From NCBI GenBank assembly GCA_011321895.1, contig DROK01000188.1, forward strand, positions 1 through 6,668: a stretch of DNA of 6,668 nucleotides, in the 5' to 3' direction. A program made the position numbers and the translations under genes. Within the stretch, counting starts at the first letter, position 1. The number at the start of each line of letters is the position of its first letter. Below are positions 1 through 6,142 of the stretch, one piece after another. Below the pieces are notes generated by a model, which searched no databases, had not been told where the DNA came from, and saw nothing but the letters and a program-made list of their open reading frames with translations. Source of the DNA: Thermodesulfatator atlanticus (GTDB taxonomy: Bacteria; Desulfobacterota; Thermodesulfobacteria; Thermodesulfobacteriales; Thermodesulfatatoraceae).

Positions 1-723
1 AATCTTTTCCATACCCACCCCCAGGTTGTGAAACTTGTTGTCGGTAAACAGGGCAAATTTTTGGTCAATGCGGTGGCAGTCCTGACACCGGGCCTTGGTG
101 CGGAAAAGTTTGAGCCCCCTCTTGGCGGCTGGCGAAAGGGCGTCTTCTTCGCCACCGTAAAAATAACGGTCAAAGGGGCTGTTTCCGGCAATAACCGTGC
201 GTTCAAAGGCTGCAATAGCCTTGACCACGTATTCAATGGTTATCTCTTCCGGTTTGATGCCAAAGGCCTGGGCAAAAAGTTTGCGGTACCGGGGATCTTG
301 CCGGCAAATTTTGACGATGGGGTCATGAGTTTTGAGCCCGTGTTCCACCGGGTTCACGAAAGGATCCAGGGCCTGCTCTTCCAGGGTGGCCCGACGCCCG
401 TCCCAGAACTGACTGGTGTAATAGGCGGCGTTAATCACCGTGGGGGCGTTCCGCGTCCCCTTAAGCCCCTTGATCCCTTCAGAAACCGGCAGCCCGTCTA
501 CGAAGGCTGTCTTCGGATCGTGACAGGTGGCACAGCTAACCGTGCCGTCGGCGGAAAAACGCGTGTCCTCAAACAATAATTTGCCCAGCTTGACTTTGGC
601 CGGGTTGAGAGGATTGTCCGCCGGTACCGGCACCGGGGGTAACCCCAAAGGGACCTCCCCGGCCTGGACCGGAAAAACCAACAGGGCAAACCAGAAAACT
701 CCCCAACAAATCCAGCGCACCAT
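1..723 (-). CDS. Di-heme cytochrome c peroxidase (CcpA/MauG family), C-terminus cut by window edge
   Basis: Translating the minus strand from ATG at 723 gives 241 codons that stay open to base 1, so the 3' end lies outside the window. Residues 1-21 look like a Sec signal peptide (MVRW start, hydrophobic core, cleavage after VQA), which places the protein in the periplasm. Two c-type heme sites are visible: CATCH at residues 64-68 and CQDCH at 213-217. Between them are the family's QFWDGR motif (105-110) and NPVEHG (124-129), whose Glu127 probably corresponds to the catalytic Glu of bacterial peroxidases. The family reduces H2O2 to water with electrons from small cytochromes or quinols; some MauG-like members oxidise other substrates. 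A strong AGGAGG at 730-735 lies 6 bases before the ATG. The family is usually about 320-350 residues, so roughly 100 are missing here. Family assignment is firm; the exact substrate is not. Confidence 0.94.
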   Translation of the reverse strand, partial: MVRWICWGVFWFALLVFPVQAGEVPLGLPPVPVPADNPLNPAKVKLGKLLFEDTRFSADGTVSCATCHDPKTAFVDGLPVSEGIKGLKGTRNAPTVINAAYYTSQFWDGRRATLEEQALDPFVNPVEHGLKTHDPIVKICRQDPRYRKLFAQAFGIKPEEITIEYVVKAIAAFERTVIAGNSPFDRYFYGGEEDALSPAAKRGLKLFRTKARCQDCHRIDQKFALFTDNKFHNLGVGMEKI

Positions 724-745
724 CAAAAACCTCCTATTGCAAATG

Positions 746-751
746 ATTATA
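746..751 (-). promoter_or_regulatory. Candidate -10 box for the peroxidase gene in an AT-rich divergent spacer
   Basis: On the minus strand this reads TATAAT, 22 bases before the peroxidase ATG, which would give a short leader carrying the AGGAGG site. I see no convincing -35 box at the right distance (16-18 bp upstream reads like GCAAAA). The spacer from 724 to 907 separates the divergent peroxidase and trmJ genes and is strikingly AT-rich from about 741 to 825, unlike the flanking genes. I found no clear FNR, OxyR or other operator, and no convincing trmJ promoter in it. AT-rich sequence throws up TATAAT by chance, so this is weak. Confidence 0.3.
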
Positions 752-897
752 TATTACACTAACAACGCTTTTGCATTTATTTTGTTTTTTAAAATAATTA
801 TTAACAAAAGTCAAGAAAAATTATCAGCGTCTTTCGGGAGGGTATCTTTTGGGGTTAGACTTTAGGGCATGCAGGTCAGGGCCAAGGCGGAAAGGAT

Positions 898-902
898 AAA
901 GG
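898..902 (+). promoter_or_regulatory. Ribosome binding site that favours the trmJ start at 908
   Basis: AAAGG lies 5 bases before ATG 908. The frame is also open from an earlier ATG at 869, but that codon has only TTTAGGG two bases before it, and the 13 extra residues are basic and unlike the family N-terminus, which begins right at the first beta strand. The 908 start gives 245 residues, the normal length for TrmJ. Confidence 0.6.
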
Positions 903-907
903 CCAGG

Positions 908-1645
908 ATGGAAAATATAGCCGTGGTGCTGGTGGAGCCCCTATATCCTGAGAATATTGGAGCCGCCGCCCGGGCCTGTGCCAATTTCGGCGTGCGTGAG
1001 CTGATTTTGGTCCGTCCCAAAAACCTTGATCAGGAAAAAATGAAGGCCATGGCCACCAAGGCGGGGCTGCCGGTGCTGGAAGGGATGAAGGTTTACGAGA
1101 AGCTGGAAGAGGCCCTCGCCCCCTTTGGTTACGTGGTAGGGACTACGGCCCGCCTTGGGCGCCAGCGAAAGGTCTTTGAAACCATAAGGGAAGCAGCCCC
1201 CAGCATAATTGAGCTCTCCTTACAGAACCAAATCGCCCTCCTTTTTGGTAACGAGAAATGGGGCCTTACCAACGAAGACCTCTATTTTTGCCACCGGGTA
1301 GTGACCATCCCGACCACGGAAGCCGCGTCCTTAAACGTCTCGCAGGCGGTGGTGATCATCCTCTATGAGATCTTTTCACAGGCGGCTGAGGTGAAGCTTC
1401 CCAAACCCCGGCTGGCTACCATTCAGGAACTGGAACCCATGTACCGGCTTTTGAAGGAAACCCTGGAGGCCATCGATTATGTTCCCCATGACAACGTGGT
1501 CCTCTGGATGACCACCATCCGGCGTTTTTTGTCCCGGCTCGACCTAACCGCCCAGGAGGTGCGTATTATTCAGGGCTTTTGTCGTAATCTTCTCTGGCAC
1601 CTGGGGAAGCGAGATCAGCCGCATAAAGACCGTGAGCAAAAATAA
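908..1645 (+). CDS. trmJ: TrmJ-type tRNA (cytidine/uridine-2'-O-)-methyltransferase, SPOUT/SpoU superfamily
   Basis: The 245-residue product has all three SpoU motifs. Motif 1 is ENIGAAARACANFG (15-28), with Asn16 and Arg22 as the expected catalytic or RNA-contacting residues. Motif 2 is LLFGNEKWGL (111-120). Motif 3 is TIPTTEAASLNVSQAVV (133-149), followed by ILYE; motifs 2 and 3 form the trefoil knot that binds S-adenosylmethionine. GTTAR at 78-82 also matches the TrmJ subgroup. The enzyme would methylate the 2'-O of nucleotide 32 in the anticodon loop of some tRNAs, as a cytoplasmic dimer. The C-terminal helical part (about 165-233) fits TrmJ rather than the shorter TrmL. The last 26 or so codons overlap the 3' end of nadD on the other strand. 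I chose the start at 908 rather than an in-frame ATG at 869 because of ribosome binding site spacing and family length. Subfamily is likely; the exact target nucleotide is inferred. Confidence 0.9.
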   Translation: MENIAVVLVEPLYPENIGAAARACANFGVRELILVRPKNLDQEKMKAMATKAGLPVLEGMKVYEKLEEALAPFGYVVGTTARLGRQRKVFETIREAAPSIIELSLQNQIALLFGNEKWGLTNEDLYFCHRVVTIPTTEAASLNVSQAVVIILYEIFSQAAEVKLPKPRLATIQELEPMYRLLKETLEAIDYVPHDNVVLWMTTIRRFLSRLDLTAQEVRIIQGFCRNLLWHLGKRDQPHKDREQK

Positions 1646-2258
1646 AATCCCTTACCGGATCCGGGGTCAAAAACCGGATAGACTCCCTGTTCTTTACGGC
1701 TTTTCTTAAAAAAGTAGAAGAAATATCCAGGCGCAGGATCGGGAGATAACGTACGCTAAACCCCCGGGGAAGCCGCCACCAAAAGTTATTTTCTTGCTTA
1801 CTTTCCGGGAATAGTTCCCGGACTTTGGCGGCAAAGGCCGCCTCATCCCCTCCTCCCCTGGTCACCACTATCAGGTGGGCCAGGGTGGGGATTCTCTGGT
1901 ATTCGTACCAGGTCTCAAATTCCAGGAAGGCGTCAAAGCCCAAAATGAAAAAGAATTCCCCTCCGGGGACCTGTTCTTTGAGGACTTCCAAGGTCTTTAT
2001 GGAATAGGAAGGTTTGGGAAGCCGCCTCTCCAGGTCCGAGACCTCAAAATAAGGGACCCCTGAAAGGGCCAGCCTTACCATTTCAAAGCGCAGGGAAAAG
2101 GGGCTCAGGTCTGGTCTTTTTTTGTGCGGAGGGACGGCGGTGGGCAGGAAGATGACTTTGTCCAGCGCAAGTTTTTGGTAAGCCTCCTCAGCGGCACGTA
2201 AATGTCCGAAATGGATAGGGTCAAAGGTGCCGCCGAGGAGACCTATGCGGGCCGCCAT
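1566..2258 (-). CDS. nadD: Nicotinate-mononucleotide adenylyltransferase NadD
   Basis: The 230-residue protein transfers AMP from ATP to nicotinate mononucleotide, giving deamido-NAD, the shared late step of NAD synthesis in the cytoplasm. It begins with the nucleotidyltransferase signature GGTFDPIHFGHL (9-20, HxGH-type ATP site), then PPHK (43-46), SYSIKTL (84-90), LGFDAF (106-111), Trp117 and the second signature DISSTFLR (178-185). The conserved C-terminus ends with FIFAHGLY (205-212). After that come 18 non-conserved residues, and these are the part antisense to the end of trmJ. The ATG overlaps the proA stop codon by one base (bases 2256-2260), so translation is probably coupled to proA. 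I see no terminator after the stop; transcription may run on against trmJ. Confidence 0.95.
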   Translation of the reverse strand: MAARIGLLGGTFDPIHFGHLRAAEEAYQKLALDKVIFLPTAVPPHKKRPDLSPFSLRFEMVRLALSGVPYFEVSDLERRLPKPSYSIKTLEVLKEQVPGGEFFFILGFDAFLEFETWYEYQRIPTLAHLIVVTRGGGDEAAFAAKVRELFPESKQENNFWWRLPRGFSVRYLPILRLDISSTFLRKAVKNRESIRFLTPDPVRDFIFAHGLYAADLASPGAREDYDKSPE

Positions 2259-3514
2259 TATTCCCGGATCTGACCTTCACCAAAGACGATGAATTTAAGG
2301 GTGGTGAGTTCTTCCAGGGCCATCGGCCCGTAAGCGTGGAGTTTGGTGGTGGAAATACCGATCTCCGCGCCCAGGCCGAGCTGGCCTCCGTCGTTAAAAC
2401 GGGTGGAGGCGTTAATCATGACCACCGAGGCGTCTACTTCCCGTAAGAAACGGAGGCCACGCTGGTAGTCCTCGGTGACGATGCTTTCCGTATGGTTTGA
2501 GCCGTAACGGGCGATGTGCGCCAGGGCCTCGTCAAAGGTGGACACCACCTTCACGGCCAAAATGAGGTCCAGATATTCCGCCTCCCAATCTTCCTCGGTA
2601 GCGGGTTTGGCCCAGGGCACCAGGGCCAGGGTCTTGGGGCAACCCCTGATCTCTACCCCCGCGTCCCTGAACTCCTCACACATCTCCGGCAGGAAGGCCT
2701 CCGCCACCGCTTCGTGGACCAGCATGGTTTCCATGGCGTTACACACCCCGGGGCGCTGCACTTTGGCGTTAAAACAGATACGCCGGGCCATCTCAAGGTT
2801 GGCGTAACGATCCACGTATACGTGACAAACCCCCTTGTAATGTTTGAGGACCGGGATGCGGGAGTTCTCCGTCACGAAGCGAATAAGCCCTTCCCCTCCC
2901 CGGGGAATAATGAGATCGACGTAATCTTCAAGCTTTAACAGTTCGTTTACCGCCGCCCGGTCGGTGACGGGGATCACCTGCACCGCCCCTTCGGGGGCAC
3001 CGTGAGCCTTAAGGGCATCCTGGAAAAGGCGGGCCAGGGCCAGATTGGAATTGATGGCCTCAGAGCCACCCCGCAGGATGACCGCGTTGCCGCTTTTAAA
3101 ACAGAGCCCCGCGGCGTCGATGGTGACGTTGGGCCGGCTTTCGTAAATCATGGCAATTACCCCGAGGGGGATGCGCATCCGTCCCACCCAGAGGCCGTTT
3201 GGCCGGCGCCACATCTTGACCACTTCGCCCACGGGGTCCGGAAGGGCCGCCACCTCTTCCAGCCCCTGAGCCATGCCCTCTATCACCTTGTCAGAAAGGG
3301 TCAGCCGGTCGATCAAGGCCGCCGAAAGGCCCTTTTCCCTGGCCGCGGCCAGGTCCTTTTCGTTCTCTTCCTGGAGGTAAGCCCGTTCCCCCCGCAGTCT
3401 TTCGGCCACGTCCAGCAGGACCTGGTTTTTGATATCAGTAGACAGATAGGCCAGGGCACGGGAGGCCTCTTTGGCCTTGCGTCCCACTTCCTGCACCAGT
3501 TCTTTGATTTCCAT
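2258..3514 (-). CDS. proA: Glutamate-5-semialdehyde dehydrogenase (gamma-glutamyl phosphate reductase) ProA
   Basis: The 418-residue product matches the usual ProA length (about 417). It reduces gamma-glutamyl phosphate with NADPH to glutamate-5-semialdehyde, the second step of proline synthesis, and belongs to the aldehyde dehydrogenase superfamily. Visible landmarks are [18 protein letters not shown] (118-135), the cofactor-binding region around [10 protein letters not shown] (141-150), the catalytic cysteine Cys258 in QRPGVCNA (253-260), and the C-terminal family signature with [19 protein letters not shown] (368-386), then HAYGPM (393-398). The partner kinase gene proB, often adjacent, is not in this window. 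AGGAGGA lies 6 bases before the ATG, the strongest ribosome binding site in the cluster. The stop codon overlaps the nadD start by one base. Confidence 0.97.
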   Translation of the reverse strand: MEIKELVQEVGRKAKEASRALAYLSTDIKNQVLLDVAERLRGERAYLQEENEKDLAAAREKGLSAALIDRLTLSDKVIEGMAQGLEEVAALPDPVGEVVKMWRRPNGLWVGRMRIPLGVIAMIYESRPNVTIDAAGLCFKSGNAVILRGGSEAINSNLALARLFQDALKAHGAPEGAVQVIPVTDRAAVNELLKLEDYVDLIIPRGGEGLIRFVTENSRIPVLKHYKGVCHVYVDRYANLEMARRICFNAKVQRPGVCNAMETMLVHEAVAEAFLPEMCEEFRDAGVEIRGCPKTLALVPWAKPATEEDWEAEYLDLILAVKVVSTFDEALAHIARYGSNHTESIVTEDYQRGLRFLREVDASVVMINASTRFNDGGQLGLGAEIGISTTKLHAYGPMALEELTTLKFIVFGEGQIRE

Positions 3515-3520
3515 GGTCCA

Positions 3521-3527
3521 TCCTCCT
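3521..3527 (-). promoter_or_regulatory. Strong ribosome binding site of proA
   Basis: On the minus strand this reads AGGAGGA, 6 bases before ATG 3514, inside the 31-bp spacer after the FAH-family gene. The spacer is too short to hold an obvious separate promoter, so proA is probably read from the upstream operon message. Confidence 0.7.
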
Positions 3528-3545
3528 CACCGCTTTGTTTTCCGC

Positions 3546-4313
3546 TTATAGCAGATTTTCGGGCGAGACGTAATTTTTAAGGCGCCCGATCCCTTCGATC
3601 TCTACCTCGATTACGTCTCCGGCGGTAAGAGGCCCGATGCCCGGAGGCGTACCGGTGGCGATAAGGTCACCCGGTAAAAGGGTCATAATATTTGAAACAA
3701 AACTTACGATTTCAGGCACGGAAAATACGAGCTCCCTGGTGGAAGAATCCTGCTTTAATTCTCCGTTTAAATACGAACGGACGCGCAGATCAGAAGGGTC
3801 AAGCTCGGTCTCTATCCAGGGGCCAAAGGGGGCGAAGGTATCGAAACTCTTGGCCCGGGTCCACTGCCCGTCCTTCTGCTGGAGGTCTCTGGCGGTGACG
3901 TCGTTAAAGCAGGTGTAACCCAGGATATAGCCGTAAGCCTCTTCAGGTTTGACGCGTCTGGCCTTACGGCCGATTACCACCGCCAACTCGGCCTCATAGT
4001 CCACCCGCTCACTTTCAGGGGGGAGAAGAATGTGTTCCTCCGGCCCGATGACGGCCGAGGGGGGCTTCATAAAAATCAGCGGTTCTTCCGGCAGGGGAAG
4101 CCCCAGCTCCCGGGCGTGGTCCCGGTAATTAAGCCCCAGAGCGATAATTTTCGAGGGGACACAGGGGGCGATGATTCGGGCCTCAGAAGGTGTAATCTCA
4201 AGGCCGGAGAAGCAAAGACCTTTGGCGGGAAATTCTTTTAAGAGTTTGATCTTTTCTGTTTCAAAGAGGGCGTAGTAAGCCTCGTTCTGGTAAAGGACCC
4301 TTCCCAGCCGCAT
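3546..4313 (-). CDS. Fumarylacetoacetate hydrolase (FAH) family protein
   Basis: The 255-residue product has a short N-terminal domain (about 1-50) and a complete FAH catalytic domain. Key segments are IIALGLNYRDHA (56-67), the metal-binding Glu pair in YEAEL (Glu107, Glu109), Asp138 in NDVTARDLQ (137-145), Lys155 in RAKSFDTFAPFGPW (153-166), and GDLIATGTPPGIG (215-227). The Mg/Mn site therefore looks intact. The family includes acylpyruvate hydrolases, 2-hydroxyhepta-2,4-dienedioate isomerases, and oxaloacetate tautomerases or decarboxylases; the sequence does not tell me which. In a genome without an aromatic-degradation cluster nearby, acylpyruvase or oxaloacetate housekeeping is the more likely role, but that is inference. 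The ribosome binding site is weak (AAGG about 4 bases before ATG). It follows the helicase-like gene by 32 bp and precedes proA by 31 bp, so it is mid-operon. Confidence 0.9.
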   Translation of the reverse strand: MRLGRVLYQNEAYYALFETEKIKLLKEFPAKGLCFSGLEITPSEARIIAPCVPSKIIALGLNYRDHARELGLPLPEEPLIFMKPPSAVIGPEEHILLPPESERVDYEAELAVVIGRKARRVKPEEAYGYILGYTCFNDVTARDLQQKDGQWTRAKSFDTFAPFGPWIETELDPSDLRVRSYLNGELKQDSSTRELVFSVPEIVSFVSNIMTLLPGDLIATGTPPGIGPLTAGDVIEVEIEGIGRLKNYVSPENLL

Positions 4314-4345
4314 GGGGCCTTTTTAACACGAAGCTGAAAGAATCT

Positions 4346-5668
4346 CTAGGGCTTGCGTAGCGGGCGTTTTTTGGTTGAAGAAAATTTGAGCCCGCGGGGT
4401 GCGACTTTTTTGGTGGCTTTGGGCCTCTTGGCGGGAGTTCTGCTCGGCCCTTTGGCGGCAAGCTTTTCTTTCACCGCCACCGGGGACAAAAACCATTCCT
4501 CTTCCGGCTCAGGCCACTTTACCGGCAATTTAAACCCCAGCTCTTTTTCGATAAATTCCAGGTAAAAGGCCCCCTCTTCGTCGCAAAAAGAGATTATCTC
4601 CCCTCCGTCTTTTACCTTAAGCGCCCTCTGGCGGAAATCTTCGGCGGTTTCAGGGAGATCGTAATTTATGACCAGAGATACACCCTTTTGTTGGATGAAG
4701 CGGCAACCAGCATCAGTGGCCACCAGGATGTCAGCCTCTTTTCCGGCAAATTGTTTGAGGAAACGGAGCCGATATTCCGGGCCCAGATCAGGTTTTAAAA
4801 AGACCGCCCGGGCCCCCAATTTTTTGAGCTCATCACAGAGACTCTGCGCTTCCACTTTGTTGTTCACAAAAACAATGGTTTTGGGCCAGGCGTATTTCTC
4901 CAAAACCCCCAGTAACAACATGAATTTTTCTTCCGCGGAGACGTGGAAGAGCGCAAGGTTTACGGCGCTGAAATCCTGGCGCCCCAGCTCAACGTAGATC
5001 TCGTCAGGGTCTTTGAGAAATTGATAGGCCATCTCCAGGGTCTCATAGTTTAGCTCTTCCATGAAGACCAGCCCCTGACGCTTGCCGGGAGGAGGCAGTT
5101 TCTTAAGCAGGTTTTCCACAAAAGAGCGACTCTGGGCCACCAGCTGGTCAAACTCGTCGAGCACGATGATTTTTAAGGTCTCCGGGCGCAGGAGCCGCCA
5201 TTTAAAAATGCGGTTTAGCCAGTGAGGAGTGGTTATGAGGAGGGCCGAACCCTTCTCCAGGGCCTTTAATTGTTCTTCCGGGATCTTTTCTTCCGCGGCG
5301 AAAGGAGTAACGGAAAAGGGAAACCCCTGGCTTAAGTGCTGGGCCAGGGAGGCCAGTTCCTGGGCGCGGGCTTCGCTGGTTACCAGCACCAGCGCTTCGG
5401 TAGTAGAAGGGGGCTCCCTCCAGAAACGGTCAAAAATGGTGATCAAATAGGCCAGGGCCTTCCCGCTACCGCGCCTGGCCTTGACGATGACATCGTGGCC
5501 CTTTAAGGCCTGGGGCAAAAAGAGGTCCTGAATGATGGTGGTCTTGGTAAAGCCGAGCTCTTCAAGCCTTTTTAGCAAAGAAGGATGTAGCGGAAAGGAA
5601 GAGAAAGGCCGCCCGTGGAGGGCCACTAGAAGGGGTTTTACCTCTTTGTTTTTGGCCACCTCTAACAT
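4346..5668 (-). CDS. DEAD-box RNA helicase-like protein with degenerate catalytic motifs
   Basis: From ATG 5668 the product is 440 residues; an in-frame TTG at 5689 would add seven. Positions here count from that TTG, so subtract 7 for the ATG start. The order of parts is that of a DEAD-box helicase: a Q-motif-like region with Gln54, Walker A as ARRGSGKA (71-78, normally ending GKT), motif Ib as TTPHWL (153-158), motif II as DEFD (178-181), motif IV as IVFVNNK (272-278), motif V as LVATDAGCRFI (322-332, normally TDxxxRGxD), then INYDLPETAEDF (341-352). The SAT of motif III is replaced around LVFMEEL (207-213), and the HRxGRxxR of motif VI is absent, with FRQRALKVKDGG in its place (352-363). 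A Lys/Arg-rich tail (about 407-447) could bind RNA. ATP hydrolysis and unwinding are probably lost or altered. It is first in the cluster leading to nadD. I know of no assigned function. Confidence 0.88.
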   Translation of the reverse strand: MLEVAKNKEVKPLLVALHGRPFSSFPLHPSLLKRLEELGFTKTTIIQDLFLPQALKGHDVIVKARRGSGKALAYLITIFDRFWREPPSTTEALVLVTSEARAQELASLAQHLSQGFPFSVTPFAAEEKIPEEQLKALEKGSALLITTPHWLNRIFKWRLLRPETLKIIVLDEFDQLVAQSRSFVENLLKKLPPPGKRQGLVFMEELNYETLEMAYQFLKDPDEIYVELGRQDFSAVNLALFHVSAEEKFMLLLGVLEKYAWPKTIVFVNNKVEAQSLCDELKKLGARAVFLKPDLGPEYRLRFLKQFAGKEADILVATDAGCRFIQQKGVSLVINYDLPETAEDFRQRALKVKDGGEIISFCDEEGAFYLEFIEKELGFKLPVKWPEPEEEWFLSPVAVKEKLAAKGPSRTPAKRPKATKKVAPRGLKFSSTKKRPLRKP

Positions 5669-5674
5669 GGCTTC

Positions 5675-5682
5675 ACCCTTCC
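5675..5682 (-). promoter_or_regulatory. Ribosome binding site that favours ATG 5668 for the helicase-like gene
   Basis: On the minus strand this reads GGAAGGGT, 6 bases before ATG 5668. The frame is open further to a TTG at 5689, but that codon has no purine-rich site before it, and the site described here would fall inside the coding region. ATG 5668 is therefore the better start. Confidence 0.65.
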
Positions 5683-5689
5683 GCCCCAA

Positions 5690-5718
5690 AATCTAGTTAG
5701 CCGCAAGCCTATTGGCAA
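5690..5718 (-). promoter_or_regulatory. Sigma-70-like promoter of the helicase-like/FAH/proA/nadD cluster
   Basis: On the minus strand TTGCCA (5718-5713; 5 of 6 to TTGACA) is followed after exactly 17 bases by TAGATT (5695-5690; 4 of 6 to TATAAT). Transcription would start near 5683, leaving a leader of about 15 bases that begins right at the ribosome binding site. Two direct copies of GCAAGC (plus strand 5703-5708 and 5715-5720, 12 bp apart) overlap the promoter and could be a half-site pair for a regulator. The IS3 left end lies only about 30 bp upstream of the -35 box, so any farther control region has been displaced. Confidence 0.5.
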
Positions 5719-5748
5719 GCAAGATTTTTTCGCAGCCACTTATCTGTT

Positions 5749-5766
5749 TGAAGTGCCCCCATTTTT
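5749..5766 (+). repeat. Putative left terminal inverted repeat of the IS3-family element
   Basis: TGAAGTGCCCCCATTTTT starts with the TG typical of IS3-family ends and has the C-rich block followed by T-rich sequence found in several IS3 subgroups. It lies 64 bp before the OrfA start, a normal distance. The partner end is not convincingly present in the window, so the exact first base is inferred. Confidence 0.55.
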
Positions 5767-5812
5767 GCATCTTTTGTGTTAGGCGAAAATACTAAGAATC
5801 GGGAGGGGCACT
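5752..5812 (+). promoter_or_regulatory. Leader inverted repeat able to mask the OrfA ribosome binding site
   Basis: AGTGCCCC (5752-5759) is an exact inverted copy of GGGGCACT (5805-5812), which ends at the base before the OrfA ATG and overlaps its ribosome binding site (GGGAGG, 5801-5806). Inside lies a second stem, ATTTTTGC (5761-5768) with GCGAAAAT (5783-5790): 8 pairs including one G-U, with a 14-base loop. A transcript entering from outside the element could fold both stems and hide the start. A transcript started inside could not; a weak internal candidate is TTGCAT 5765-5770 with AATACT 5788-5793. Similar self-protection is known for IS10 and IS50; here it is inferred from pairing only. 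Confidence 0.6.
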
Positions 5813-6142
5813 ATGAAAAAACGTTTTACCATCGATCAAATCATAAAAATCCTGGCTGAAGCCGAAACTCCGGGAAACTCCGTAGCCGCTACAGCACGAA
5901 AATACGGCATCTCCGAACAAACCATCTATCGCTGGCGTCAAAAATATCGCGGCTTTTCCGCCTCCGAAGCTAAACGCCTCAAAGCCCTCGAAGAGGAAAA
6001 CGCTCGCCTCAAACGACTGCTTGCCGAAAAAGAACTCGAAATCCAGGCCTTAACCGAAATTTTAAAAAAACAGCTTGATCAGGAGAAATTAAAGATTATA
6101 CCTCAGAGAAGCGGCCAGAAAAACCGGAGCCTCCCTAAGTAG
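5813..6142 (+). CDS. IS3-family transposase OrfA (DNA-binding subunit)
   Basis: The 109-residue product matches the small first reading frame of IS3-family elements. Residues 1-47 form the helix-turn-helix domain (KKRFTIDQIIKIL start, then SVAATARKYGISEQTIYRWRQKY at about 23-45), which binds the terminal repeats. Residues 52-88 form a leucine-zipper coiled coil (EAKRLKALEEENARLKRLL and on), used to pair OrfA with OrfAB. Past residue 90 the tail (EKLKIIPQ...) is not recognisable and overlaps the OrfB remnant in another frame. GGGAGG ends 6 bases before the ATG. OrfA alone has no catalytic residues; it usually acts as a repressor or helper. The frame is intact although the rest of the element is broken. 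Confidence 0.9.
   Translation: MKKRFTIDQIIKILAEAETPGNSVAATARKYGISEQTIYRWRQKYRGFSASEAKRLKALEEENARLKRLLAEKELEIQALTEILKKQLDQEKLKIIPQRSGQKNRSLPK

Noticed and set aside
28..579. Long plus-strand open frame opposite the peroxidase gene
   Set aside because: It is the antisense shadow of the peroxidase: no family resemblance, and the minus strand carries two heme motifs and a signal peptide.
869..907. Earlier in-frame ATG start for trmJ at 869
   Set aside because: Poor ribosome binding site spacing and 13 extra residues not typical of TrmJ; ATG 908 gives the normal length.
1655..1664. Palindrome CCGGATCCGG
   Set aside because: Lies within conserved nadD coding sequence and lacks a T-run, so chance is the simplest reading.
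3002..3580. 192-codon plus-strand open frame opposite proA
   Set aside because: Antisense to a textbook ProA; the residue pattern is low in hydrophobic structure and shows no recognisable motif or ribosome binding site.
5669..5689. TTG start at 5689 for the helicase-like gene
   Set aside because: No ribosome binding site before it, it nearly coincides with the proposed -10 box, and a good site sits before ATG 5668.
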